A stretch of DNA of 51,864 nt from Paenibacillus lacisoli. Its GTDB lineage: Bacteria; Bacillota; Bacilli; Paenibacillales; Paenibacillaceae. The position numbers were made by a program, and so were the translations under genes. Under the pieces are notes generated by a model. It saw only the letters and a list, made by a program, of their open reading frames with translations, ran no database searches and was not told the origin of the DNA. The DNA lies in NCBI RefSeq assembly GCF_030580655.1, contig NZ_JAUQTB010000020.1, forward strand, positions 1 to 51,864. The letters run 5' to 3'. Shown one piece after another: positions 1 to 7,629 of this stretch (positions within the stretch are counted from its first letter, which is position 1; every line of letters begins with the position of its first letter).

Positions 1-75
1 AAACCCCGCTCGACTTGCATGTATTAGGCACGCCGCCAGCGTTCGTCCTGAGCCAGGATCAAACTCTCCAATAAA
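1..75 (-). rRNA. 16S rRNA, 5' end only (cut by window edge)
   Basis: The reverse complement contains the conserved 16S 5' region, with GAGAGTTTGATCCTGGCTCA followed by the GACGAACGCTGGCGG segment and the CATGCAAGTCGA segment. The 5' end is placed near 75 because Bacillus-type 16S begins with TTTAT just before GGAGAG. The gene runs leftward out of the window. It is the first gene of an rRNA operon corresponding in position to B. subtilis rrnA, which also follows bofA. Confidence 0.97.
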
Positions 76-230
76 GTATTGAAAAGAGCGATAAGCTCAT
101 TTTGAATCTGACGAGATATAAATCTCATGGTTTGCTGTTATTTACATAACAGCGGTACTCACTCGTTGTTCAGTTTTCAAAGATCAAGCTGTTCAGTTAG
201 CTGAGATAATGTTTCATCAGCAACTCTTAT

Positions 231-259
231 AATATATCATGTCCTATTCGATTGGTCAA
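231..259 (-). promoter_or_regulatory. rRNA operon promoter P2 (sigma-A)
   Basis: On the minus strand TTGACC (259-254) and TATATT (236-231) are separated by 17 nt, about 155 nt upstream of the 16S 5' end. This is the closer of two tandem promoters. The region 76-400 holds only these promoters and the rRNA leader; I see no gene in it. Confidence 0.75.
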
Positions 260-333
260 GCTTTTTTTGATTCGTTTATTACTGCTAAACTTTTCATAAT
301 CAAAGGCTTATCCAACTCGAATGACCGAGATCT

Positions 334-363
334 AATGTATCATATATTCATTTCCTACGTCAA
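334..363 (-). promoter_or_regulatory. rRNA operon promoter P1 (sigma-A, weaker match)
   Basis: TTGACG (363-358) and TACATT (339-334) lie 18 nt apart on the minus strand, about 100 bp upstream of P2. Tandem promoters are usual for Bacillus rRNA operons. The -10 match is imperfect, so this call is less certain than P2. Confidence 0.5.
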
Positions 364-389
364 TACGTTTTTCTATTCCGTTTACTGCT

Positions 390-425
390 AAATAATAAAT
401 AATCGCCGCACCTTTGTGCAGCGAT
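390..425 (-). terminator. Rho-independent terminator after bofA
   Basis: On the minus strand, ATCGC and GCAC stem segments with a loop of about four bases and a one-base bulge on each side (425-402) are followed by the T-rich run TTATTTATTATTT. It lies just after the bofA stop and ahead of the rRNA promoters. Confidence 0.7.
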
Positions 426-449
426 TGCTCAACCCTATTCTATACACAA

Positions 450-716
450 CTAGCTTATTAACGTTATCTTTAGAGCGTAAATCATGGCCACACCCGGCAA
501 ACCCAGTACAGCAACGGTACCAATTGTATAGGGATTTAAGGGAATATAGGCGTACCCCGGCCAATTCAGCTCGTTCACAGCATACAGCGCTACCGCAGCC
601 AATACTAGATGGAATCCGAATACGGTTAACCACGCTGCCCCGATTCGCCTGCGAATAGACAGGAGAACGATAGCTGATAAAGAAAGAATAAGCACTCCCC
701 AGATCGCGATCTTCAT
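450..716 (-). CDS. bofA: Pro-sigma-K processing inhibitor BofA family protein
   Basis: Predicted 88-aa integral membrane protein. BofA in B. subtilis holds the SpoIVFB protease inactive in the outer forespore membrane until forespore signalling releases pro-sigma-K processing. Two hydrophobic segments (about residues 3-24 and 33-52) are followed by the family's C-terminal signature around PLNPYTIG and LGLPGVAMIYALK. I chose the ATG at 716 because GGGGGAGGAA lies 6 nt upstream. An in-frame GTG at 734 falls inside that Shine-Dalgarno sequence and is unlikely. It is the last gene of the dnaX-ebfC-recR-yaaL-bofA series and is followed by a terminator and an rRNA operon, as in B. subtilis. Confidence 0.9.
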   Translation of the reverse strand: MKIAIWGVLILSLSAIVLLSIRRRIGAAWLTVFGFHLVLAAVALYAVNELNWPGYAYIPLNPYTIGTVAVLGLPGVAMIYALKITLIS

Positions 717-739
717 ATCAAGTTCCTCCCCCACAGCGC

Positions 740-1060
740 TTATCCATTTTGCTCGACTTTCGTCTCACCAGGAACGTGAAACCGATGAAGACCTGCCCTT
801 TTGGCCTGCCTTAAAAACATCTGGTATTTGCGCTCAGCTGCCTCCAAGGCGAATATAGCGTAATCAATTTCATCTGTTCCGCTAGCTTCATGAAAAACTT
901 GATATGCCCGCTCCCATTCTCGCTGTGACTTCACGATCTGATCGTACAGCTCCTGCCTGCCATTCTTCTCTTGCCGTTCCTGCTCTCGCGCTCCGAACCA
1001 TTTACTACGCCACCCCGCCACGCAGTATCCCCTCCCGTAAAATGGATCATGTACGTTCAT
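740..1060 (-). CDS. yaaL: YaaL-like DUF2508 family protein
   Basis: 106 aa, charged, soluble and mostly helical, with many E/R/Q residues and no membrane segment. The size, the helical pattern and the position between recR and bofA match the B. subtilis yaaL family (DUF2508), whose function is unknown. It ends about 23 nt before the bofA start, so the two are probably co-transcribed. The recR terminator lies upstream, so yaaL may have its own promoter, which I could not locate with confidence. The ribosome binding site before the ATG is weak (ATAGGCGA). Confidence 0.8.
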   Translation of the reverse strand: MNVHDPFYGRGYCVAGWRSKWFGAREQERQEKNGRQELYDQIVKSQREWERAYQVFHEASGTDEIDYAIFALEAAERKYQMFLRQAKRAGLHRFHVPGETKVEQNG

Positions 1061-1102
1061 TCGCCTATAACCATATGTATCAGGGGAGGGACAAACTTAG
1101 AA

Positions 1103-1130
1103 CAAAAAAGAGGCCTCTCGGCCCCTCTCT
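1103..1130 (-). terminator. Terminator after recR
   Basis: On the minus strand a GC-rich stem built on GGGGCC/GGCC, with flanking AGA/TCT, is followed by TTTTTT. It sits between recR and yaaL and probably ends most dnaX-ebfC-recR transcripts. Confidence 0.75.
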
Positions 1131-1163
1131 GTTACACATCATGTGCAGTCATTCAATAATGGA

Positions 1164-1763
1164 TTAGTTCAGTTCACGGCGGCCTTCCAAAGCTTTGGAC
1201 AAGGTCACTTCGTCTGCATACTCCAAATCTCCGCCTACCGGCAGACCATGGGCAATTCGTGTCACCTTGATTTCAAACGGTCGTACCAGCCTGGAAATAT
1301 ACATAGCCGTTGCCTCTCCCTCGATATTTGGATTAGTAGCCAGTATCAGCTCCTTCACCCGCTCATCACTCAGACGCGTCAGCAGTTCCTTCAGCTTAAT
1401 GTCATCCGGCCCAACCCCCTCCATCGGAGAAATGGCACCATGAAGAACATGATAGTACCCGTCGAATTCCTTGGTGCGTTCCATTGCTACCAGGTCCTTG
1501 GCTTCCTGCACCACACAAATGACGGAAGCATCCCTTGTCTTATCCTGACAGATTCGACAAGGGTCTGTATCGGTGATATTGCCGCACACTGAACAGAAAT
1601 GAAGATTACGCTTCACACTGACCAGCGCTTTGGCAAAATCTATAACGTCATCTTCTTTCATGTTCAGAACATGAAACGCTAGACGTGCCGCTGTCTTCGG
1701 CCCCACACCCGGCAGCCGGGTAAAAGCATCGATCAGCTTCGCTATCGGTTCCGGATAATACAA
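1164..1763 (-). CDS. recR: Recombination mediator RecR
   Basis: 199 aa, the usual RecR length. RecR works with RecO (and RecF) to load RecA on single-stranded DNA during gap repair. An N-terminal helix-hairpin-helix lies near residues 11-30 (LPGVGPKTAARLAF), then a four-cysteine zinc finger (CSVCG ... CRIC, about residues 57-72), then a Toprim domain with the CVVQEAKD segment. The start is TTG at 1763, preceded by AAGGAG at about 10 nt. It follows ebfC closely and belongs to the dnaX-ebfC-recR operon. Confidence 0.97.
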   Translation of the reverse strand: MYYPEPIAKLIDAFTRLPGVGPKTAARLAFHVLNMKEDDVIDFAKALVSVKRNLHFCSVCGNITDTDPCRICQDKTRDASVICVVQEAKDLVAMERTKEFDGYYHVLHGAISPMEGVGPDDIKLKELLTRLSDERVKELILATNPNIEGEATAMYISRLVRPFEIKVTRIAHGLPVGGDLEYADEVTLSKALEGRRELN

Positions 1764-1790
1764 TGTTAGGTTGCTCCTTCTTAAGACAGA

Positions 1791-2102
1791 TTAGAACAAG
1801 CCCGGAATTTTCATACCACCGGTGAATTTGCCCATGTCATTATTGGCGAGATCATCTGCCTTGGTCAGCGCATCGTTAACCGCTGTCAGAACGAGATCCT
1901 GCAGCATTTCTACATCATCCGGATCAACCGCTTCAGGCTTGATGGCGATGGAGAGCAGTTTTTTGTGTCCATTGACTTGAACTGTAACAACACCGCCGCC
2001 TGAAGTGCCTTCAATCGTTTTTGTTCCAAGCTCCTCTTGAGCCTTCAACATTTGTTCCTGCATTTTCTTAACCTGCTTCATCATTTGGTTCATGTTATTC
2101 AT
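1791..2102 (-). CDS. ebfC: YbaB/EbfC family nucleoid-associated protein
   Basis: Predicted 103 aa; homologue of B. subtilis YaaK. The family forms small tweezers-like dimers that bind DNA. The N-terminal Met/Gln/Lys-rich helix (MMKQVKKMQEQMLKAQEEL) and the central beta region with GGGVVTVQVNGHKKL are typical. An upstream ATG at 2111 is nearly on top of the GGGAG site; the ATG at 2102 has about 9-nt spacing and is preferred. It lies between dnaX and recR, the standard order in Firmicutes and proteobacteria. Confidence 0.93.
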   Translation of the reverse strand: MNNMNQMMKQVKKMQEQMLKAQEELGTKTIEGTSGGGVVTVQVNGHKKLLSIAIKPEAVDPDDVEMLQDLVLTAVNDALTKADDLANNDMGKFTGGMKIPGLF

Positions 2103-2138
2103 TCTGTTCATCTCCCTATTTAAAGTATATTTGGATCC

Positions 2139-3872
2139 TTATTCTTTAATTTCTACAAGCTCTTCGCCAAACAGCTGGATCGCCTCATCAATCCAAGGCT
2201 CCGCTGATTTGGAAGATGACTCATTCTCCGGTTCAAGCTTAAACTCTTCCTTTGGTGTCTCCACAGCACCTTCAACGGAAGTCGTCCAGTCCTTCTGCAT
2301 CATGGTGACCAGCTGCAGCGGGCGTCCGAATACTTCTTGAAGAACGTACTCAATGACCTGTCGATTTGCCGGCTTCTCTGTAGTCTCACGATGAATATTA
2401 TTCTTAAACGCTACCAGCACCCGGTCCTCATGAATCGAGACCGGCTCCCCGTCCATAAACCAGGCATGCACGGTAACCTTCTCCTCCTTCACCCGAAGCA
2501 GCACCTGGCTCCACTTGCGGGCTACCTCCGAGAACTCAGAACTTCCCTTGTTGGCGACAAACTGCTCCAGCTGCGGAGGAAGCTTGGGTGATGACGATGC
2601 CCGCTGGACAGGTGCACGAACACCACTGCCGCGCGAGTTCGCCGGCTGTTCCTGCGCTCCGCCCTTGCCTATACCGCCCTGCATGGCGCGCTCCAGCTTC
2701 TTCTCCAGTTCAGCAAGCTGCTTTCTCAGCGCGGCTACTTCTCCAGAGTCTGCGGCTGCTTGCGATCCAGACTGCCGAGCTGTCTGTTCAGATACACCAC
2801 TTAGCTTAAGAAGCGCCACTTCGAACAAGGTCTGCGGCTGGGCGGCATACTTCATTTCACTCTGATAATGGTTCAGCGTATCGATCATCTGGAACAGCTG
2901 GTCTTTGGTAAAGGTCTCGGCCATTTCCCTGAAAGAAGCTGCATCCAGTACTCTTTCGGTCATGTGATCGGCATTAGGTACCATCTTGATCATCAGCAGA
3001 TCCCTGAAGTAATAGAGCAGGTTCTCCATACATTTGTCGGCGCTTTTGCCTTCCTGCATGAAGCTCTCGATCATCTGCAGGACGGTGCCCACATCTCCCT
3101 GCTGCAGAGCAGCAGCCAGCTTTCCGAATGCCTCGGAAGGAATCCCACCTGTCATATTAAGCACCTGCTGGTAAGACACCTGTCCGTCCGAAAATGAAGC
3201 AATCTGATCGAGCACACTCAGCGCATCGCGCATACCTCCGTCCGATAGACGGGCAATATACTGCAGCGCTTCCTCATCAGCCTGGATCCCCTCCTGCTCA
3301 CAGATCAAAGTCAGACGCGACGTCTGCTCTTCCAGGGACACCCTGCGAAAATCAAACCGCTGACAGCGTGATATGATCGTTGCCGGCAGGCGATGGGGTT
3401 CCGTTGTTGCCAGAATAAACATAACATGTGGAGGCGGTTCCTCCAATGTCTTAAGTAATGCGTTAAAAGCCTCTGTTGTCAGCATGTGCACTTCGTCAAT
3501 GATATACACTTTATGCCGGACTTCGGTAGGCGCGTATTTCACTTTCTCCCTCAGATCCCGGATTTCTTCAACCCCTCGGTTCGAGGCAGCGTCAATTTCC
3601 TGCACATCCATAACTGCACCAACGGTGATTCTTCGGCACGCTTCGCACTCGTTGCAAGGCTCAGCTGCCGGTCCTCGTTCACAGTTCACCGCCTTGGCCA
3701 GAATCTTGGCCGCACTTGTCTTGCCGGTTCCCCGCGGTCCGCTGAACAGGTAGGCATGGGAAAGGCGCTGTTCCCGGATCGCGTTCTGCAGAGTCTGTAT
3801 TATATGCTGTTGTCCCACCATGTCTTGAAACGACTGAGGCCGCCAAGCACGGTACAACGCTACATGGTCCAC
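2139..3872 (-). CDS. dnaX: DNA polymerase III subunits gamma/tau
   Basis: 577 aa. This is the clamp-loader ATPase that also couples replicative polymerases and helicase at the fork. Visible motifs: Walker A GPRGTGKTSAAK (about residues 45-56), a zinc-binding cysteine cluster (C64 to about C82), Walker B YIIDEVHML, the sensor-1 region FILATTEPHRLPATIISRCQ, and a Q/S/P-rich linker near residues 365-440 leading to the tau-type C-terminal domain. The start is GTG at 3872 with GAGGG about 9 nt upstream. I see no slippery A-run that would signal a programmed frameshift. It leads the operon with ebfC and recR. Confidence 0.97.
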   Translation of the reverse strand: MDHVALYRAWRPQSFQDMVGQQHIIQTLQNAIREQRLSHAYLFSGPRGTGKTSAAKILAKAVNCERGPAAEPCNECEACRRITVGAVMDVQEIDAASNRGVEEIRDLREKVKYAPTEVRHKVYIIDEVHMLTTEAFNALLKTLEEPPPHVMFILATTEPHRLPATIISRCQRFDFRRVSLEEQTSRLTLICEQEGIQADEEALQYIARLSDGGMRDALSVLDQIASFSDGQVSYQQVLNMTGGIPSEAFGKLAAALQQGDVGTVLQMIESFMQEGKSADKCMENLLYYFRDLLMIKMVPNADHMTERVLDAASFREMAETFTKDQLFQMIDTLNHYQSEMKYAAQPQTLFEVALLKLSGVSEQTARQSGSQAAADSGEVAALRKQLAELEKKLERAMQGGIGKGGAQEQPANSRGSGVRAPVQRASSSPKLPPQLEQFVANKGSSEFSEVARKWSQVLLRVKEEKVTVHAWFMDGEPVSIHEDRVLVAFKNNIHRETTEKPANRQVIEYVLQEVFGRPLQLVTMMQKDWTTSVEGAVETPKEEFKLEPENESSSKSAEPWIDEAIQLFGEELVEIKE

Positions 3873-3923
3873 TATGCGTTACCCTCTTTCAGCTTCCACT
3901 TTCGTGGGCTATGATACCTTATT

Positions 3924-3952
3924 ATTATACTATATTCGTGAGCGAATCTAAA
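3924..3952 (-). promoter_or_regulatory. dnaX operon promoter (sigma-A)
   Basis: TTTAGA (3952-3947) and TATAAT (3929-3924) are spaced by 17 nt on the minus strand, about 50 nt upstream of the dnaX GTG start. The -10 is perfect and the -35 moderate. Confidence 0.65.
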
Positions 3953-3993
3953 CTTAAAGGATGCTAAATTCAGGGTCTGCAGGCCTGAAAAAT

Positions 3994-4023
3994 AAAAAAA
4001 CATCTCTGCATCAGCAAAGATGT
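3994..4023 (-). terminator. Terminator of the SRP RNA gene
   Basis: On the minus strand an ACATCT..AGATGT stem with an inner TGC/GCA and a TGAT loop is followed by seven T. It lies about 20 nt past the 3' end of the SRP RNA. Confidence 0.85.
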
Positions 4024-4040
4024 TAAATGGCTACTATGTA

Positions 4041-4310
4041 GCCGTGCACCTGTTATTGATCGTTGCGATCCAAGCGGCAATCCTGCACAACAACTCGGGC
4101 TAGGCCACCCTCCGGCACAAGAGTGAACTTGCTTATGGCTGCTTCCTTCCGGACCTGACCAGGTTCACAAGTACTCATTGCGGAGGACCCAACCGTCAAC
4201 ATTGAGTGCAGGGACCAGCCTCACATCGACAACACCTCTAACAGGAATTCAACCTCGCTACAGCGGATTGCGAGTTACAGGGCACCGCTACCTCCCCGTC
4301 TAGCACGGTA
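4041..4310 (-). ncRNA. ffs: Signal recognition particle RNA, large Bacillus type (scRNA, about 270 nt)
   Basis: The minus strand carries the universal Ffh-binding tetraloop region around CAGGTCCGGAAGGAAGCAGC (near 4140-4160). Upstream of it are the Alu-domain landmarks GGGAGGTAGCGGTGCCCTGT and, further on, TTGGGTCCT..GCAA. The ends CCGTGC (5') and GCACGG (3') can pair to close the molecule, placing it at about 4041-4310. It has its own promoter and terminator. In B. subtilis scr lies between tadA and dnaX; here dnaX keeps its place but tadA is about 28 kb away. Confidence 0.96.
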
Positions 4311-4316
4311 AAACCA

Positions 4317-4345
4317 AGTATATCTTATGCCTGTCTAAAATGCAA
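4317..4345 (-). promoter_or_regulatory. SRP RNA promoter (sigma-A)
   Basis: TTGCAT (4345-4340) and TATACT (4322-4317) with 17-nt spacing on the minus strand place the start of transcription at about 4310, which agrees with the predicted RNA 5' end. Confidence 0.8.
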
Positions 4346-4374
4346 CCGGCGTCAGATATTGGCACAGCTGGGCA

Positions 4375-4406
4375 AAAGAAAACCCCTGCTACACACATAG
4401 CAAGGG
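4375..4406 (-). terminator. Terminator after rpmE
   Basis: On the minus strand a CCCTTGCTA / TAGCAGGG stem with a six-base loop is followed by TTTTCTTTT, 15 nt after the rpmE stop. It overlaps the region just upstream of the SRP promoter. Confidence 0.85.
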
Positions 4407-4420
4407 TGATCAAAGCTGCA

Positions 4421-4618
4421 TTAGATACCGTATTTCTTCTTGAAACGATCAACACGACCGCCTGCATCAAGGAACTTCTGTTTACCCGTGAAGAACGGAT
4501 GACAGGAAGAGCAGATCTCTACACGAAGAGACGGAACAACCGAACCAGTCTCAAACGTATTGCCGCAAGAACAAGTAACCGTAGTCACATTGTATTTAGG
4601 TTGAATAGCTTGTTTCAT
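4421..4618 (-). CDS. rpmE: 50S ribosomal protein L31, zinc-binding form
   Basis: 65 aa. L31 sits at the central protuberance and helps bridge the ribosomal subunits. This is the C+ (zinc) paralogue type: cysteines in CSCGNTF and CSSCHPF supply the ligands. The conserved C-terminal GRVDRFKKKYG is present. The ATG at 4618 has GAGGTG six nt upstream; a GTG nine bases earlier overlaps that site. In B. subtilis rpmE also lies beside rho. The zinc-free form (type B) is not in this window. Confidence 0.96.
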   Translation of the reverse strand: MKQAIQPKYNVTTVTCSCGNTFETGSVVPSLRVEICSSCHPFFTGKQKFLDAGGRVDRFKKKYGI

Positions 4619-4679
4619 GACTTTCACCTCTTTCCGCCCTGAGCGTCAGATCAGCCCAGAGTTATATGGACACCACGAC

Positions 4680-4708
4680 ATTGTAGCATAGCCGTCAGCT
4701 GTCAGCAA
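4680..4708 (-). promoter_or_regulatory. rpmE promoter (sigma-A)
   Basis: TTGCTG (4708-4703) and TACAAT (4685-4680), 17-nt spacing, minus strand, about 60 nt upstream of the rpmE start. Confidence 0.65.
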
Positions 4709-4769
4709 TCGATTTCTTTGAGGGGCAGAATCTACGAGCAAAGACAGAAGCCCATCAAACGCATTGTCG

Positions 4770-6050
4770 CTATTTTAAGGCAGACAGCGGGGGCTTCGGC
4801 CGCGCCATGCCTTGTGGAGGTACATGAGTAAATGATCCGATAACGACATCAGGCAGCTCCTCACGGTAAATATCCAGCATCTGCTTCATACCGAGAATGT
4901 CCCCCTGTGCCGGCGGAATCAGTTCCAGATAACTTTCCGGATCGATGTTCAGATTGCGCATCTGAATCAAGCGCAGCTTAGTCCGTTTGGCAAAGTCAAT
5001 CATCGCTTCAATCTCTTCCTCACGATCAGTTACACCTGGGAAAATCAGATAGTTGATCGATGTGTACACTCCCTGCTCTGCCGCATACCGCATGGACTTT
5101 TCCACATTAGCCAGCGTATAGGCCCGAGGTTTGTAATAGGCGTTATAGTGGTCATCGAGAGCACTAATGGTACTGACCCGCATGAGATCAAGCCCGGCAT
5201 CAACAATACCACGGATATGATCATTTAGACCGGCATTTGTATTGATGTTAATATACCCCATGTCCGTGATCGAACGCACTTCCCGAATAGCTTCAATAAT
5301 CAGTTTGGCCTGAGTGGAGGGCTCACCTTCGCAGCCTTGTCCAAAGCTGATAATCGACTCCGGTGTTTTCAGATGCTCCAGCATAACCTCTACAATTTCA
5401 TCCACGCGCGGACGGAAGTTCATCCGTGTCTGCGGCGATACGAAGCCACTGTCATCCGGCTGTTCCGAGATACAGCCAAAGCATCCCGCATTGCAGGAAT
5501 ATGACACAGGCACGCCGCCTTCCCATCGGTTTAAGAAGGTATTGGAGGACGTCAAGCACTCATAACCTAGTGCACAGTTGGTCAAATGCTGATAGAGTCT
5601 GTTCTCCGGGTACTCGCTGACCAGACGCTCAACTCCTTGTCTGACCTGATCCCGATCACAATTCAGCGGGTTCCACTTCAGCGGATCGTCCGACATTTCT
5701 GCCGTTACATAAAAACCGCCGTCCTTCCATACGACAGCAGAGTAGCCGAACAATGGAAGTTTGTAATCCTTATCAGCTTTGACATATCCGGGCAGACTAA
5801 GGCGAGTAAAGCCTTGGGGCAGCAGTGCACCTACTGCCTGCATTTCCTTGGGAAGCGGAATCATCTCGCCGCTCTCCGGATCAAGTCCGATTGCACGGGT
5901 GCTGGGGAGGCTCACCAGTGTAGCACCCTCCGGAAGCGGAATTAATTCATCCTCCATAATTTCAACTACCATATCCGCACTGCGGGCGAGCCCGTAAAGC
6001 GTAGGATGGTCATAGACATTGCCTTGTTCATCAGCGTACACAAGATACAT
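4770..6050 (-). CDS. Radical SAM protein of unknown function
   Basis: 426 aa. A CxxxCxxC iron-sulfur motif (CNAGCFGC, C186/C190/C193) marks a radical S-adenosylmethionine enzyme. It is followed by a glycine/glutamate-rich SAM-binding stretch (FGQGCEGEP) and the alternating strands of a partial TIM barrel (for example YININTNAGL and LMRVSTISALDD). Residues 1-175 form a separate N-terminal region with extra cysteines (C151-C165 area) and no domain I recognise. It lies between rpmE and rho, a position that is otherwise tight in Bacillus. Substrate unknown; I would not assign it to a named pathway. An AAGGAG site precedes the ATG. Confidence 0.85.
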   Translation of the reverse strand: MYLVYADEQGNVYDHPTLYGLARSADMVVEIMEDELIPLPEGATLVSLPSTRAIGLDPESGEMIPLPKEMQAVGALLPQGFTRLSLPGYVKADKDYKLPLFGYSAVVWKDGGFYVTAEMSDDPLKWNPLNCDRDQVRQGVERLVSEYPENRLYQHLTNCALGYECLTSSNTFLNRWEGGVPVSYSCNAGCFGCISEQPDDSGFVSPQTRMNFRPRVDEIVEVMLEHLKTPESIISFGQGCEGEPSTQAKLIIEAIREVRSITDMGYININTNAGLNDHIRGIVDAGLDLMRVSTISALDDHYNAYYKPRAYTLANVEKSMRYAAEQGVYTSINYLIFPGVTDREEEIEAMIDFAKRTKLRLIQMRNLNIDPESYLELIPPAQGDILGMKQMLDIYREELPDVVIGSFTHVPPQGMARPKPPLSALK

Positions 6051-6123
6051 CGTTTAAGAAACTCCTTTCAGGCCTTGCCATATAAAAAGATGATCAGCGC
6101 AGCCGGATCGGCCGCGCTGTAAA

Positions 6124-7467
6124 TTAGGAATTAGTCGTCATGGGAACATGACTGGAGGTCGTACGAGGCGATCTGCGCTGTCCGCCGCCGCCAGTCGTTG
6201 AAGCCGACGAGTTCGTAGTATTACCGGCAGTATCCATCACTGCAATGAACTCGGTATTCGTTTTGCTGTCACGCAGCTTTTTGAGGAATCCTTCTACAAA
6301 ATCATAACTCTCGTTCATGTTCTTGCGGATAGACCAGATCGTGTCCAGTTCTTCCTTAGTCAGCAGAGCCTCTTCACGGCGGGTACCAGAACGTCTAATG
6401 TCAATAGCCGGGAAGATACGCCGCTCGGCCAGTTTGCGGTCAAGATGCAGTTCCATATTACCTGTACCTTTAAATTCTTCGTATATAATATCGTCCATCC
6501 TCGAGCCTGTGTCAATGAGAGCTGTTGCCAATATCGTCAGACTGCCGCCCTCTTCCACATTACGAGCCGATCCGAAGAAACGCTTAGGGCGGTGGAATGC
6601 AGCCGGATCAATACCGCCGCTGAGTGTGCGGCCGGAAGGCGGAATCACCAGGTTGTAGGCACGTGCAAGTCGTGTAATACTGTCAAGCAGAATAACTACA
6701 TCTTTCTTGTGTTCTACAAGACGCAGCGCTCTCTCCAGCACCAACTCTGCCACTTTAATATGGTTTTCCGGCAATTCGTCAAATGTAGATGCGACAACCT
6801 CACCCTTAACTGAACGCTGCATGTCCGTAACTTCCTCCGGGCGTTCATCAATGAGCAGCACAAACAACTCGATATCAGGATTGTTCGTTGAAATGCTGTT
6901 GGCAATTTCTTTAAGGAGAAGCGTTTTGCCAGCCTTTGGAGGGGCGACAATCAGTCCGCGCTGTCCCAGTCCAACCGGGGCTAGCAGGTCCATGATACGG
7001 GTAGACAGATGATTGGGGGTAGTTTCGAGAACCAGCTTCTTTTGCGGGTAAAGAGGAGTTAAAGCCGGAAAGTGCAAACGTTCGGCAGCCATCGAAGGGT
7101 TCTCGCCGTTAACGGCGTTCACTTGCAGTAATCCGAAATAACGCTCATTTTCTTTAGGGGTTCGACATTTACCGGATACGAGGTCTCCGGTCCTTAGATC
7201 AAACTTGCGGATTTGTGAGGCTGAGATATAAATATCCTCCGCGCTCGGAAGATAGTTGATTGGCCTCAGAAAGCCGTAGCCTTCGGGCAGAATCTCCAGT
7301 ACGCCTTCCATGAACATAAGGCCGCTCTGTTCTGCCTGCGCTCGCAGAATTGCAAAAATTAGTTCTTTCTTCTTCAGCTGACCATAGTACGGTATCTGAT
7401 ACTTCTTCGCTAATTTGTACAGATCGGTCAGCTTCATTTCTTCCAAATCGGAAATTTGCAGATCCAT
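6124..7467 (-). CDS. rho: Transcription termination factor Rho
   Basis: 447 aa. Hexameric RNA-dependent ATPase that terminates transcription. Domains in order: an N-terminal Rho_N helical domain (about 1-45), a cold-shock-like RNA-binding domain (about 50-120, with GYGFLRP), and the RecA-type motor with the P-loop APPKAGKT, the Q-loop region SGGIDPAAFHRPKRFFGSAR and the R-loop. The last 30 residues are a Ser/Thr/Gly/Arg-rich tail not seen in E. coli Rho. AGGTGG lies 7 nt before the ATG. Its place next to murA and rpmE matches B. subtilis. Confidence 0.97.
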   Translation of the reverse strand: MDLQISDLEEMKLTDLYKLAKKYQIPYYGQLKKKELIFAILRAQAEQSGLMFMEGVLEILPEGYGFLRPINYLPSAEDIYISASQIRKFDLRTGDLVSGKCRTPKENERYFGLLQVNAVNGENPSMAAERLHFPALTPLYPQKKLVLETTPNHLSTRIMDLLAPVGLGQRGLIVAPPKAGKTLLLKEIANSISTNNPDIELFVLLIDERPEEVTDMQRSVKGEVVASTFDELPENHIKVAELVLERALRLVEHKKDVVILLDSITRLARAYNLVIPPSGRTLSGGIDPAAFHRPKRFFGSARNVEEGGSLTILATALIDTGSRMDDIIYEEFKGTGNMELHLDRKLAERRIFPAIDIRRSGTRREEALLTKEELDTIWSIRKNMNESYDFVEGFLKKLRDSKTNTEFIAVMDTAGNTTNSSASTTGGGGQRRSPRTTSSHVPMTTNS

Positions 7468-7629
7468 ATAATAACCACCTATTCAGTTAATAAGTCCAGA
7501 CTACACAGGGAAAGTCCATTAAATAAGCTTTACCCAAAAGAGGATCGGGTATGCAGCGGCAGGGCAAAAATAAGTCCATCCTCCCAGACTCCTCCACCCT
7601 GTCCGCCACCTTATTCCGACCATTGATAT

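Noticed and set aside
2139..3872. Programmed frameshift in dnaX giving a short gamma form
   Set aside because: No A-rich slippery site with a downstream stem was found in the expected region.
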